A stretch of 64,000 nt of DNA from Pseudoalteromonas carrageenovora IAM 12662 (GTDB lineage Bacteria; Pseudomonadota; Gammaproteobacteria; Enterobacterales; Alteromonadaceae). This document shows, one piece after another, positions 46,337 through 55,369 of the stretch. The position numbers were made by a program, and so were the translations under genes. The stretch's first letter is position 1. Each line of letters starts with the position of its first letter. The notes beneath the pieces are model-generated. The model made no database searches. It was not told where the DNA came from and saw only the letters and a list, made by a program, of their open reading frames with translations. The stretch is taken from the NCBI RefSeq assembly GCF_900239935.1, contig NZ_LT965929.1, positions 62,001-126,000 on the forward strand. The letters run 5' to 3'.

Positions 46337-48916
46337 ATGCCCTCAATCTTAATTAGAGAGAGCTTCAGAAACACGGAGGCTCTTGGCAGCTATCAATCTA
46401 GCCATCGTTTGAATGAGCGCAGTTTAAAACAGTTTTTGTTTCAAGGGATAAGGAGGCGTAAAGCTGAATTGCCTGATCATGTAATTAAAAATAAATTAAG
46501 TAAATTTTTAGATTCAGATACAGGCTCCGTATTAAGCTTTTTAAATAAAATTCTCAGTACGCTCGGCGAGCGATATATTGAGCCAACATTTAATGGTCAA
46601 TTTTTAGTAGACTCTAAGTTGTTCGGTGAATGGCAGGAGTTAATAACCGAGGTTCCGCCATTATTTGGTATTTGTAGTGCTTTAAGAGATTTTTATACTT
46701 TCCCGAATCATAACAATAGAGCAGAAACAAAATTATATTTTGAGCGATTTCTAAGACCTCAAATTAGGTACAGTGCATTGCCAAGCATAAAAGATCCTAG
46801 GTTAGATGAACTTGTGGAGCGGTTAAAGCTTGATGATTTACATATTCACTTAAATGGTTCAAGCGAAATCGAAATTATTTGGCGTACTGCTCTACAAAAG
46901 CCCAGAGCATTCGCAAAAGAGTTAAAAGGTGCAAGTAATAATAAATTAGTTAAGGAATTGTATTCAGCAGAAGAAGTTGGTTTAACTCAAGAAAAACAAC
47001 TGGGTAAGTTAAATGTAGCAAAAGCATTGAGGGTTTTATTACTGAATGAAGTTTTTGGTCAAGATGCCAATATAGTTCAAAAAACCTTTTTTAAAAGAGA
47101 TGAAGACGAAACAAAACAAGCTTTTAAAATACAATTAATCAATATAGAGCAGGTTAATAAACTAACTGAATTAAGTAACTCATTCAACGTATCTGAGATT
47201 TATAATTTTGACTTTGATATTGAGGGCTCTCTTTTAGCTCAACTTAGTCATATTGAAGATGATATAAAAACCCCACTTGCTTTAGAGTCTTTCTATTTGA
47301 TTGCCATGTTTGGGTATTTAAAAAAGACCAAAAATGAAGCGTTTGGACATGCACTTTATTATTATTTACTTATAAAGTGCCAATTTAATAGATTGGTTGT
47401 GCAACAAACTCATCAGTTCGGTTTTGATCAATTTCAAAAGTTTACTGTTAATGAAATGCGCAGTACTACGGAGAAAGAGTATCAAACCAGATACCATCAA
47501 TTAAATTACTCTGATTTAGGTGACTTAGATTATTTAGAAGGTCGTTTTGCTCCTAGCAGAGACTTGCCTAGTAATGTGGATCGTTTAAGAACTATATTAG
47601 CAGATTACAAGCACTATCAAACCACAGAGCAGCGAGCCAACAATGCCATTATCGATAAAAATAAGAAAGTAAACCCATACAGTTTAAAAGATCTTCTGTG
47701 TCATAAAGCTAATGCTACTAGTTTGAAGCTGAGTTTAATCGCACACTTTATTAAGCGCCCTGACAAGCATATAAATAAATTAGTTAATGGTGAAATAAGG
47801 CTTTCTTGGCAGTGCAGGCATTATGAATTGCGCAATCAATTAGAAAAAACACGAAGAAGCTTAGCTGCATTACAAGAACAGTATATCGATTTAAGTGATT
47901 ATTTATTTGGATTTGATGCAGCTGCCAATGAATTAGATGCAGGACCAGAAGTATTTGCACCTATTTTTAAGCGGTTAAGAAAAGCTGGTTATCACAATTT
48001 TACTTATCATGCAGGCGAAGACTATGTGCATTTGCTATCAGGAATTAGAACTGTAGCTGAAGCTATCGATTTTTTAGATTTAAAAACAGGTAACAGAATT
48101 GGGCATGGCACAGCTATTGGTATACATCCAGAGCTATGGCGTGAACGTATTGGTAACAACATAGTAATGAAGCAAGGTGAGCGCTTAGATGACCTTGTTT
48201 TTGCTTATAAACATTTTTGTGATCATGAGGTCAATGGTACCCTTCTACATTTAATTGAACGCGAAATCAGAACACTTTCAGCACTTATTTATGAAGAGCA
48301 ATACTCACCAGTTGAGTTATATGATGCATGGGAGCTGAGATATATTGATCCAATCTTAGCCTTCGAATTAAAACGGCAGCATGGAAGCTATTTACGGTCA
48401 GAAATAAAAAAAGAAATAGATGATATTTTAAAGACTAAAAAAACTAATAAAAAAGCTTTTGAAATATTTGAAAAATATCATGGTGTAAATAACGCTGATT
48501 GCGCAATTCGCTACCAAGAGCTTATAGAAGTAGATATGACATGTCCGTGTGAGCGTGCTTTTAATTATGAAACTTTTCGCATATTGCAAAAATATGTAAT
48601 TGGTAAAATTAATCGTCGGCATATGGCTATTGAGAGTTTACCAACGAGTAATGTGAGAATTAGCTTTTATGAACATTACCGAGAACATCATATTTTTGAT
48701 TGGTTAGGAGTAACCGATGAAAAAGGTATGGAAGTACCAGTAGTATTGGGTTCTGATGATCCTGGTATTTTCGCCACAAACTTAAGAAACGAGTATGCTC
48801 ATATTTTACTCACTCTTGAAAATGATATTGGTCTTTCATCTATGGATGCAATTGCAAAACTAGAGCAAATAGTTCGTAACGGTAAAATTTGGCGTTTTAA
48901 GAAGTTAAGTTATTAA
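46337..48916 (+). CDS. rdrB: RADAR-type divergent adenosine deaminase (RdrB-like)
   Basis: 859 aa, about 2.5 times the size of housekeeping adenosine deaminase. Deaminase motifs are present in order: LDDLHIHLNGSSE near residue 170 (HxH zinc ligands), NFTYHAGEDYVH near 555 (third histidine and catalytic Glu), NRIGHGTAIGIHP near 590 and VVLGSDDPGIFATNLRNEY near 805 (the metal Asp pair). Large inserts separate the motifs, as in RdrB. Predicted to deaminate adenosine in nucleotides or RNA during phage infection. It follows rdrA by 5 bases and precedes the SLATT gene by 1 base, so the three form one operon. Confidence 0.88.
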   Translation: MPSILIRESFRNTEALGSYQSSHRLNERSLKQFLFQGIRRRKAELPDHVIKNKLSKFLDSDTGSVLSFLNKILSTLGERYIEPTFNGQFLVDSKLFGEWQELITEVPPLFGICSALRDFYTFPNHNNRAETKLYFERFLRPQIRYSALPSIKDPRLDELVERLKLDDLHIHLNGSSEIEIIWRTALQKPRAFAKELKGASNNKLVKELYSAEEVGLTQEKQLGKLNVAKALRVLLLNEVFGQDANIVQKTFFKRDEDETKQAFKIQLINIEQVNKLTELSNSFNVSEIYNFDFDIEGSLLAQLSHIEDDIKTPLALESFYLIAMFGYLKKTKNEAFGHALYYYLLIKCQFNRLVVQQTHQFGFDQFQKFTVNEMRSTTEKEYQTRYHQLNYSDLGDLDYLEGRFAPSRDLPSNVDRLRTILADYKHYQTTEQRANNAIIDKNKKVNPYSLKDLLCHKANATSLKLSLIAHFIKRPDKHINKLVNGEIRLSWQCRHYELRNQLEKTRRSLAALQEQYIDLSDYLFGFDAAANELDAGPEVFAPIFKRLRKAGYHNFTYHAGEDYVHLLSGIRTVAEAIDFLDLKTGNRIGHGTAIGIHPELWRERIGNNIVMKQGERLDDLVFAYKHFCDHEVNGTLLHLIEREIRTLSALIYEEQYSPVELYDAWELRYIDPILAFELKRQHGSYLRSEIKKEIDDILKTKKTNKKAFEIFEKYHGVNNADCAIRYQELIEVDMTCPCERAFNYETFRILQKYVIGKINRRHMAIESLPTSNVRISFYEHYREHHIFDWLGVTDEKGMEVPVVLGSDDPGIFATNLRNEYAHILLTLENDIGLSSMDAIAKLEQIVRNGKIWRFKKLSY

Positions 48917-48917
48917 A

Positions 48918-49607
48918 ATGAAAAAAGAAAAACCAAAAAAACTAAGCTCACCTCAATGGGCTGATTTTACTAAATACCAAACCTTTGAACGCCAATGTAG
49001 CAAATACTCTGACTATTTAAATAGTTACGTTAACTGGTTTGCTAAAAAAAGTAACGTTTGTCGTTTTGCAATGAAACAAGGGTTATTTTTAGCCATGTTC
49101 GCAGGCTCGTTATTTTGTATAAATAAATTTGAAGGCAGTTATGACGGTATTGAATTATGGCTTTTAGTATCGTTACCATGCTTAATTTTAACTATTAGTT
49201 TACTCCCTGACTTTGTTACAGATAGAGGCGTTATCAAGTCAAAATCTAACTGGTGTTTTATCACAATTTATTTTGTGCCAGCTTTATTAAAAGAACTGGA
49301 GTTAAATTGGGAAGCCTGTGTTATTCCTTTACTAGGTATTGGCTTAGGGATGACATTTATATTCTACTTAATAAATAGATTAGAGGGTTACACACGTGCG
49401 TGGTCGCGTTACAGGACAGCACAATATAAAGTATCTTTAATTAGCTGCCAAAAACAAACAGGATTACTCACTGAAAAACAAGCACTTTATCGTTTGCACC
49501 ACGTAATAAATAGTGAAGTTGAATCACGTCATAAAGAGATTATTAGCGACTTACATTTTTTTGGTGATAAAGTTAATGGCTTGATCGGTAAACAAGCAAG
49601 CTTGTAG
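48918..49607 (+). CDS. SLATT-like two-helix membrane protein, RADAR accessory
   Basis: 229 aa. A basic N-terminus is followed by hydrophobic segments near 53-70, 78-95, 107-122 and 132-150. The soluble C-terminal helix region begins GYTRAWSRYRTAQYKV. The overall pattern fits the SLATT family of membrane effectors, which accompany many nucleotide-based defence systems and some RADAR loci. The start is 1 base after the rdrB stop, so it is co-translated. Its likely job is to act at the membrane, for example by permeabilising it, or to tether the RADAR complex. Assignment rests on context as much as on sequence. Confidence 0.7.
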   Translation: MKKEKPKKLSSPQWADFTKYQTFERQCSKYSDYLNSYVNWFAKKSNVCRFAMKQGLFLAMFAGSLFCINKFEGSYDGIELWLLVSLPCLILTISLLPDFVTDRGVIKSKSNWCFITIYFVPALLKELELNWEACVIPLLGIGLGMTFIFYLINRLEGYTRAWSRYRTAQYKVSLISCQKQTGLLTEKQALYRLHHVINSEVESRHKEIISDLHFFGDKVNGLIGKQASL

Positions 49608-49623
49608 ATATTTAAGGATGAAT

Positions 49624-50412
49624 ATGTCAAAAATGACGATTGTTGAGGCGGCAAAGGAGGCTCTTTATTTATTAGGAGCAGCAAGTAGCCTAAAACAAAT
49701 TTATAGTAAGATTATGGAGCGTTCATTTTATAAGTTCGGTGCAAAAGATCCACTTGCTGTTTTGCGAGTTCAAATAGAAAGGCATTGTGAGCAAACATCG
49801 TGGTCTTGCGAAGCAAAAAATAAATTTTTTATAAAAGATGAAAAAGGTTTGTATTCGTTAGTTAGCTATAAACAGAAAATGCCTGTACCCGACCAAATAG
49901 CAGAAAGTGCTTTAGATAATTTGAGTTTAGTTAAAGAGCTCGCCAAAAAACTAAAACAGACAACAATTAACCATATTATTGATCATCTATATAGCTTAGA
50001 ACCTGAAGAATTTGAACTATTTTGCCAGCGGTTCTTAGATAGGTATGGATTCGAGGATATGATAGTTACTCAACGCGGCCGTGACGGCGGAATAGATGTT
50101 CACGGTTACTTAGAAGTGGGAATTTCACAATTGCATGTTGCAGCGCAATGTAAACGTTATAAGCGCACTAATAAAGTGTCGCGTCCTGATATTTCACAGT
50201 TTAGGGGGGACATTCAGGGCGAGTACCAGCAAGGTATTTTTATAACCACTAGTGAATTTACAAAAGAAGCTCAAGATATAGCCTTCAAAAGAGGTTGTGT
50301 ACCAATTGTTTTGATCGATGGACAAACACTTGCTGAGATAATGATTGACCGCGAAATTGGAGTAACAAGAAGTAATATTCCAATTTATGATTTTGAGATT
50401 GATTTAGTTTGA
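49624..50412 (+). CDS. Restriction endonuclease, HARE-HTH plus Mrr catalytic domain
   Basis: 262 aa from the ATG at 49624, chosen because AAGG sits 6 bases upstream (an ATG at 49618 overlaps it). The N-terminal 80 residues (MSKMTIVEAAKEALYLLGAASSL and onward) look like a HARE/HB1-type winged helix. Residues about 120-235 form a PD-(D/E)xK Mrr fold, with LEPEEFELFCQRFLDRYGF, RGRDGGIDVHGYL (catalytic Asp) and VAAQCKRYK (QxK). Mrr-type enzymes often cut modified DNA. Here the nuclease sits beside a modification operon lacking dndFGH, so it may either cut foreign modified DNA or replace the missing restriction unit. Confidence 0.85.
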   Translation: MSKMTIVEAAKEALYLLGAASSLKQIYSKIMERSFYKFGAKDPLAVLRVQIERHCEQTSWSCEAKNKFFIKDEKGLYSLVSYKQKMPVPDQIAESALDNLSLVKELAKKLKQTTINHIIDHLYSLEPEEFELFCQRFLDRYGFEDMIVTQRGRDGGIDVHGYLEVGISQLHVAAQCKRYKRTNKVSRPDISQFRGDIQGEYQQGIFITTSEFTKEAQDIAFKRGCVPIVLIDGQTLAEIMIDREIGVTRSNIPIYDFEIDLV

Positions 50413-50442
50413 ATTTGATACACGAAAACTCAAGGAATAAAT

Positions 50443-50760
50443 ATGTTTTTTAAGACAACGGTTTGGAGTTCGGGAAAGCCTAATAACATTACTGGTGCTG
50501 GTTTTGGCATAAGAATCCCAAAAGAAATTAAAGAAAATATTTTTAGTGAGCAATGGGGTCACGTATTAATCAAAACTAATAATCACTCCTTTAAAGTTGA
50601 TATTACACCAGGCTTTTGGAATAAATGTAATGAGCTGCGAAATCCACAAATAGGACTATGGTTAATTGAAAATAAATTAAACCATTGGAAAAGTGGTTTT
50701 CCTTCTGAGGTAGGGGTAGAGTACCTTGGCAGTCAAGACTTTAAGTTAACTACAATATAG
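50443..50760 (+). CDS. Hypothetical protein, 105 aa
   Basis: A small soluble protein starting MFFKTTVWSSGKPNNITGAG, with AAGGAA upstream. It has five Trp and a mixed alpha/beta look with a GFGIRIP stretch. I recognise no family. It follows the Mrr-type nuclease by 30 bases and ends one base from the convergent methyltransferase gene, so it belongs to the defence island. A role as partner or inhibitor of the nuclease is only a guess. Confidence 0.7.
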   Translation: MFFKTTVWSSGKPNNITGAGFGIRIPKEIKENIFSEQWGHVLIKTNNHSFKVDITPGFWNKCNELRNPQIGLWLIENKLNHWKSGFPSEVGVEYLGSQDFKLTTI

Positions 50761-50761
50761 T

Positions 50762-52834
50762 CTAGGAATTAGGTTTTTTAGTACCAAAAAACCTATCCCC
50801 ATTTAATTCCACACCCCAATAGTCAAACACCTTAAGTAAAATAGGCCAGTTGGGCCACTCTGCTTTGGTTACTCCTTTGAGCATATCGGCTAATTTTTTA
50901 TCAAAGCGTTGTTGGCTTTTGTATTCACTACTGCTTTTTTGTAAATAATCTATTTTGTTATATAAGGGCTGATAGGGGTAAATATCGCCGTAATAAAAAT
51001 AGTCGATATCTTGCTCTAGCATTTTTACTTTTATTCGCTCAGTGAGTAGCGGCAGCTTTTTATTAAAGTCATCGTATTTTAAAAATGTTACTTTGCCCGA
51101 TCGCATATGTATTTTTACTAAATCTACGTCGTCAATATCGCCATACAATTGCACCGCACAGCCTATGTATACACGCAGTATTGCGGGGAGCTGGTTTAAG
51201 TAACGAGTGGGTAAAATATATGAGTGGTTGTCGTGTAACTCACCGAGCTGAATTTGATCAAAGGCTTGGTAACAGGAATTGCCAATATTAGCGGGGTCTG
51301 CAATCGAGAACAGTAGTTGCTTTGCTTGCTCTAATGCTTGGTTGTAATCGCTAAAATGTACTTTTAAATCTCGCGTCAGCCTTGCAGGCATATGGCTTTT
51401 AGCTTGACGTTTACCAAATAGGCTAAGTGCAAAATAAACCAGTAAATCATGTTTTCGTTTTTGTTTCGCTTGCTCAAACTCATTTTGCTCATAGTAATTT
51501 TGCAGCAAGCTAAATGCTTTGTTGTGGCTGGCAAAGTATTTACGCAATGTTGCGCTTTGTTCAAACTCATCGTTTGCAGGTAAACGGCCTAAGTGCAGGC
51601 AATGTTGCCAAAAATCATCAAGCAGAGTTTTGTGTTTTTCAAACAAGGTTTTTTGCTGGGCTTTGGGTAAAGCTTTTGGCTGCGGCTTTTGGGTTATATG
51701 TTGCCAATTATAATTTTGAAATTGTAGCTCTAAATGATGTGCCTCTTCTAATTGTGGGCATTTAAAAATAGCGATAATACCTTGCCCAAACGCCATTGTT
51801 TTAACGTTTAGGGCTTGCTCTATGTAAGCTCTTATTTGGGCTTGGCTATAGTATTTTTGAAAGGTGTTCCATTTAGTGATTACGCCGTCTTTATATTGTT
51901 TGAAGTGTTCTTGCTTAGTTTCGTTAGCAAGCATTACTGATACTAAAAGGAGTTTTTGTGTGTACTGATAGGCTGCTTTTAATGTGTCTTTTCGCTCTTG
52001 TTGATCTTCAATGACATTGAGTACAAAGCCCAAATTAACAATATCACTTTTTTGTTTATTGCCGTTTGGCCTGTGTACTGGGTCCCATGCGTTTATATTT
52101 AACCCGTGTGCTTCTAGTTCTGTTGCGTCATCGGCTAGGCCGCAGCCGTAATCGAGTATTGAATGATCACCATTTAAGTAACCATACTTTGCTAGTTTTT
52201 GAAAAGGCGCAGAGAGCCTATCACGATTTATAGCTGTTAAATGGCGCTTTATTGTTTGTGGTTCATTTTCAACTATAGGCTCTGGTAACTCGGCTACTTT
52301 GTGTAATCTGCCTTGTTCATCAAGTTTAAAGGCTTTGCGCTTTATTAAGTTTTCCCATTGCTGTTTAAAGCCAATACTCTTTGTGTTTTGGTACAGGCCT
52401 ATTCGTTCACCTTCGTCGGTAATATCTTTAAATGTTTGGTAGAGCGGGTAACTTGGAAGTACAAAGGTTTCTTTACGGTGCAAAATAGGCGGGTTATTTG
52501 AGTTACTGTAGTTTGTTGTTTTTATTGTTTGTTCGTCACCATCAATTGTATAGCTGGTGTGGAGTTCGGGGTATGCGTATTCATCAAAGTGAGGGTAGTT
52601 AAGTAACGTAAATTTTAGATCGCGTTTATAGAGTTTAATTAGGTTCCAAGGCTCATTTGTGTTTAGTTTGCTTACGGTGCTTTGAATAAAACTTAGTAAC
52701 TCAAGCGGTAACGCTTCCTCTAATGAGCTTTTGTGTAAATAAATAGCTGTTGGTAGTGATTTACCATGTTTGAGCTTTTTCACTAGATCACGGTATTGAG
52801 TGAAGTTTAGCGTTGAAGGTAAGTTAGCAGCCAT
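50762..52834 (-). CDS. DNA phosphorothioation-associated putative methyltransferase
   Basis: 690 aa. A class I SAM-binding core lies near 220-330: SILDYGCGLADDATELEAHG (motif I), then INAWDPVHRP and VNLGFVLNVIED. The N- and C-terminal parts are long and family-specific. I recognise the layout (TAINRDRLSAPFQKLAKYGY before the methyltransferase core) as the family annotated as phosphorothioation-associated methyltransferase, which travels with dnd clusters. The substrate is not established. It is transcribed alone on the minus strand, facing the defence operon, and its promoter lies against the repeat region at 52.86 kb. Confidence 0.85.
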   Translation of the reverse strand: MAANLPSTLNFTQYRDLVKKLKHGKSLPTAIYLHKSSLEEALPLELLSFIQSTVSKLNTNEPWNLIKLYKRDLKFTLLNYPHFDEYAYPELHTSYTIDGDEQTIKTTNYSNSNNPPILHRKETFVLPSYPLYQTFKDITDEGERIGLYQNTKSIGFKQQWENLIKRKAFKLDEQGRLHKVAELPEPIVENEPQTIKRHLTAINRDRLSAPFQKLAKYGYLNGDHSILDYGCGLADDATELEAHGLNINAWDPVHRPNGNKQKSDIVNLGFVLNVIEDQQERKDTLKAAYQYTQKLLLVSVMLANETKQEHFKQYKDGVITKWNTFQKYYSQAQIRAYIEQALNVKTMAFGQGIIAIFKCPQLEEAHHLELQFQNYNWQHITQKPQPKALPKAQQKTLFEKHKTLLDDFWQHCLHLGRLPANDEFEQSATLRKYFASHNKAFSLLQNYYEQNEFEQAKQKRKHDLLVYFALSLFGKRQAKSHMPARLTRDLKVHFSDYNQALEQAKQLLFSIADPANIGNSCYQAFDQIQLGELHDNHSYILPTRYLNQLPAILRVYIGCAVQLYGDIDDVDLVKIHMRSGKVTFLKYDDFNKKLPLLTERIKVKMLEQDIDYFYYGDIYPYQPLYNKIDYLQKSSSEYKSQQRFDKKLADMLKGVTKAEWPNWPILLKVFDYWGVELNGDRFFGTKKPNS

Positions 52835-52863
52835 TAAAATTACTCAAGCAGTTAAGATAGTTC

Positions 52864-53184
52864 AATATACATAACGGTAATATCAACAACAAATTTAAAG
52901 GCCGCTGTTAAGGCAATCCCCCCGTCATTTTGCCTGAAAGGACTCAATTGATGAGTAATTGATTGCATGGAAGCAAGTGAAGCCGTGACTTCGCCATGGA
53001 CGGTGAATACACGGCGGTTACGTTCATATCGATTTAGGCTTTGAGGAAATTGCAAAATGCTCGGGGCGCCGAAAGATTCCAAAGAGAAGTCGGCGGTTAC
53101 TTCTCTTTGGTTGCCATCGCCAACGCGATATTTGTAAATTATTTTAAAAGCTTCGCTTTTCGCGCGAGCAAGCTTCGCGCCTAC
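52864..53184. repeat. Composite structured repeat, copy 1 (321 bp)
   Basis: Nearly identical to 58813-59177 except for lacking most of one hairpin module of about 50 bases. Modules are a leader with AATATACATAACGGTAAT, a GCCGTGACTTCGCCATGGAC hairpin, a CCAAAGAGAAGT/ACTTCTCTTTGG hairpin (53079-53090 with 53099-53110), an ATCGC-CAAC-GCGAT hairpin, and a REP core AAAAGCTTCGCTTTTCGCGC ending GCGCCTAC. An open reading frame across it on the minus strand is an artefact. Confidence 0.82.
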
Positions 53185-53222
53185 GATACATTTTAAAGCT
53201 GCTGCTAAGGGCACTTCCTAAT

Positions 53223-53412
53223 GATTGCCATCGCCAATGCGATGTAGGTAAACACAATTTAAAAGCTTCGCTTTTCGCTCGAACAAGCTCAGCGCCTACG
53301 ATACATTTAAAGGCTGCTGTTAAGGGGCTTCTGACTGGTTGCCATCGCCAACGCGTTATTAGTTAATTATTTTAAAAGCTTCGCTTTTCGCGCGAGCAAG
53401 CTTAGCGCCTAC
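53223..53412. repeat. Two partial repeat units (ATCGC hairpin plus REP core)
   Basis: Units at 53223-53299 and 53337-53412 keep only the last two modules of the composite repeat (GATTGCCATCGCC... and AAAAGCTTCGCTTTTCGC...GCGCCTAC). Each is followed by a spacer resembling TACATTTAAAGGCTGCTGTT. Confidence 0.78.
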
Positions 53413-53479
53413 ATTAAATTTAAAGGCTGTAGCTCAAATATTTCCCTCTTCAATTTCACCTGAAAACACATAATTAATG

Positions 53480-53831
53480 AGTAATTACCTCGCATGGCGG
53501 AATTTTGTTCCGGACAAATTCCAAGTACCTAAATCCCTTTAGGCAATGCGAGTAAAGCGATGCTTGCAAATGGGTGAAAAACGTAGTTTTGAACGAGAGG
53601 GTAGGGATACCCGAACTGGGCAGCGTACAGGGATGTGAAAGTTATGCGTTCATCGCGTTTACGTTCATATTAATTTTGTATTTGAAGATATGTGAAGTTG
53701 CGGGCGTCGAAGGGTTCCAAGGGGCGTTCGGCGCTATGCGCCCCTTGGTTGCCATCGCCAACGCGATATTTATTAATTGTTTGTATTATTTCAAAAGCTT
53801 AGCTTTTCGCGCGAGCAAGCTGGGCGCCTAC
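53480..53831. repeat. Composite structured repeat, copy 3 (352 bp), diverged
   Basis: Has the hairpin module missing from copy 1 (GCATGGCGGAATTTTGTTCC..., 53489-53552). Its second hairpin is CCAAGGGGCG/CGCCCCTTGG (53717-53726 with 53739-53748), a different sequence from copy 1 that still pairs. It ends with the same ATCGC hairpin and REP core. Its middle section (53560-53690) is not shared with the other copies. No gene. Confidence 0.78.
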
Positions 53832-53941
53832 AACGAATCATCAACCCTGAGTAAATAGCTGTGTTTATATCTTGTAGACGCAAAACTTGTTGGCGTTTAA
53901 GAGGTGCGTTTATTACATTATGGGTATGCATTAATAGGAAA

Positions 53942-54283
53942 CTAGTCAGAAAAATAAGAAACAATACACAGACACAGCATCATCCCTGTAACTGAAATTA
54001 AGTGGATCATGCCTATTGTTTTATCAACGGGACGTGCATATTTGGCTACAAAACGACCATCAAACATTGGAGTTGGTATACGAGAGCGTTCAAAAAACAT
54101 CGCAAATACATAAAATGAAACACTAGCGCCAATACCTTTATCCCAATTTGGGGGAAGTACACCATCCTTTTCCATATTTTTATTAATATGTTTAACAGAA
54201 ATTCTTGAAAACAATATGCCAGAGGCAAAGGTACCTATCATAAATACGATCAGAGAATACCCAGCTAAATGAGCTGCGGGCAT
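53942..54283 (-). CDS. Small integral membrane protein, possible immunity protein
   Basis: 113 aa with three hydrophobic segments near 5-25, 50-63 and 90-110. The two larger polar stretches contain KHINKNMEKDGVLPPNWDKG and FERSRIPTPMFDGRFVAKYA. No family is recognised. Its ATG follows the stop of the preceding gene with no gap (TAG then ATG), the kind of coupling usual for toxin-immunity pairs. A membrane location suits protection against a pore-forming partner. Confidence in the gene is higher than in the role. Confidence 0.72.
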   Translation of the reverse strand: MPAAHLAGYSLIVFMIGTFASGILFSRISVKHINKNMEKDGVLPPNWDKGIGASVSFYVFAMFFERSRIPTPMFDGRFVAKYARPVDKTIGMIHLISVTGMMLCLCIVSYFSD

Positions 54284-55303
54284 CTAAAATACCCCTTCAA
54301 ATATAGGTTTTCTGTCGTATATGTTTTCAGAGGTTTGTTTCATAAATTTGCTCATTTCATTACTCGCTGCAAAACCGACATATAGTCCTACACCTAACGC
54401 AATGACCCACCCATATGGAGTTAACATAAGTAAAGAACTTAAAGCTGTTGTTGTAACCGTTCCGACATAAATACCAGTTGCAGTAGCCGCCCCAAAACTA
54501 GCTAGTTCGGTTGATATACTTCTTTGTAGGTTGCCGCCATTTTTATAATCACTATAAACAGAAACTCCTCGCACAACAGCATCGACAGCAATCATCCCAT
54601 AACCTAGCCAACGAGCATTATTTTCGAGACGTTTTATTTTGTTTAATTCAGCAGTACTACTTATATCAAGTTTAGATGAATGTCTGGCACTTTTAGCTAT
54701 ATGAACACCACGGTCAGGGTTAGACCAAACAGTACCTCTTCGACTTGCACGGTTAGTATTCATAAAACGCTGTAATTCAGCTTGGTATTTAACTTGCAAG
54801 TCTTTAAATATAGCAAGTGCTTTTTGCTCTAAAGCAACCATGTGGTATTTAGGCATACCTGATTTATGTGCGGCTCGAATGTCTTTTAAAGATGCTTCAT
54901 ATTTAATCGCTAAATCAACAAATTTTGAACTGCGAGCTTCTATTGATGTGGCACCTGAACCAACAATAGCATGTGTGTTACTTTCTAAAAATGGTATCAC
55001 TTGAGCTTGAAAATCAGAAATTGCAAGCAAGGTTTCACTCCCAAAATCACGTAACATACCTGCAATATTTCTTTTTGATTGAGCTGGTAGTAGCGAGAAT
55101 TGTCTGAGTATATTTTTTTGTTCTGAGGTAGGGTTATCTGAGAATTGAGAGTACTCTTTGCGCCAGATATATGGTGTACCAGAGGTAATCACATCACTTT
55201 TTATGTGATTATTATCTTTAGAAAATGTATCTTCCTTGTCTGTTTTACATTTTACTACTTCTGCAGTGACTGCATCCAAGCAGATTCTAATTTCTAGAGC
55301 CAT
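54284..55303 (-). CDS. Possible membrane-acting toxin/effector with C-terminal hydrophobic hairpin
   Basis: 339 aa. Residues 1-200 are helical and polar, with no signal peptide. A Gly/Ala-rich hydrophobic region at about 228-315 (LGYGMIAVDAVVRG, FGAATATGIYVGTV, YGWVIALGVGLYVGFAAS) has the glycine-zipper look of pore-forming toxins. There are no recognised PAAR, LXG or Rhs markers. The immediate downstream gene is a small multi-pass membrane protein, which fits an immunity partner. A type VI secretion or colicin-like effector is the best guess; I cannot name a family. Confidence 0.65.
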   Translation of the reverse strand: MALEIRICLDAVTAEVVKCKTDKEDTFSKDNNHIKSDVITSGTPYIWRKEYSQFSDNPTSEQKNILRQFSLLPAQSKRNIAGMLRDFGSETLLAISDFQAQVIPFLESNTHAIVGSGATSIEARSSKFVDLAIKYEASLKDIRAAHKSGMPKYHMVALEQKALAIFKDLQVKYQAELQRFMNTNRASRRGTVWSNPDRGVHIAKSARHSSKLDISSTAELNKIKRLENNARWLGYGMIAVDAVVRGVSVYSDYKNGGNLQRSISTELASFGAATATGIYVGTVTTTALSSLLMLTPYGWVIALGVGLYVGFAASNEMSKFMKQTSENIYDRKPIFEGVF

Positions 55304-55369
55304 GATCAGTATCCTTACTTTTTAATTGTTTAAAAAAGGCTAATGATTTTTAACTAAGTAGTCAATACA

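Noticed and set aside
46337..48916. Housekeeping adenosine or AMP deaminase
   Set aside because: At 859 residues with large inserts and a P-loop ATPase partner, it fits RdrB rather than a nucleotide salvage enzyme.
52852..53214. 120-residue minus-strand frame
   Set aside because: It lies entirely on composite repeat copy 1 and its translation reflects the palindromic modules.
53574..53858. 94-residue plus-strand frame
   Set aside because: It covers the diverged composite repeat and REP core; no similarity to any protein and no ribosome site.
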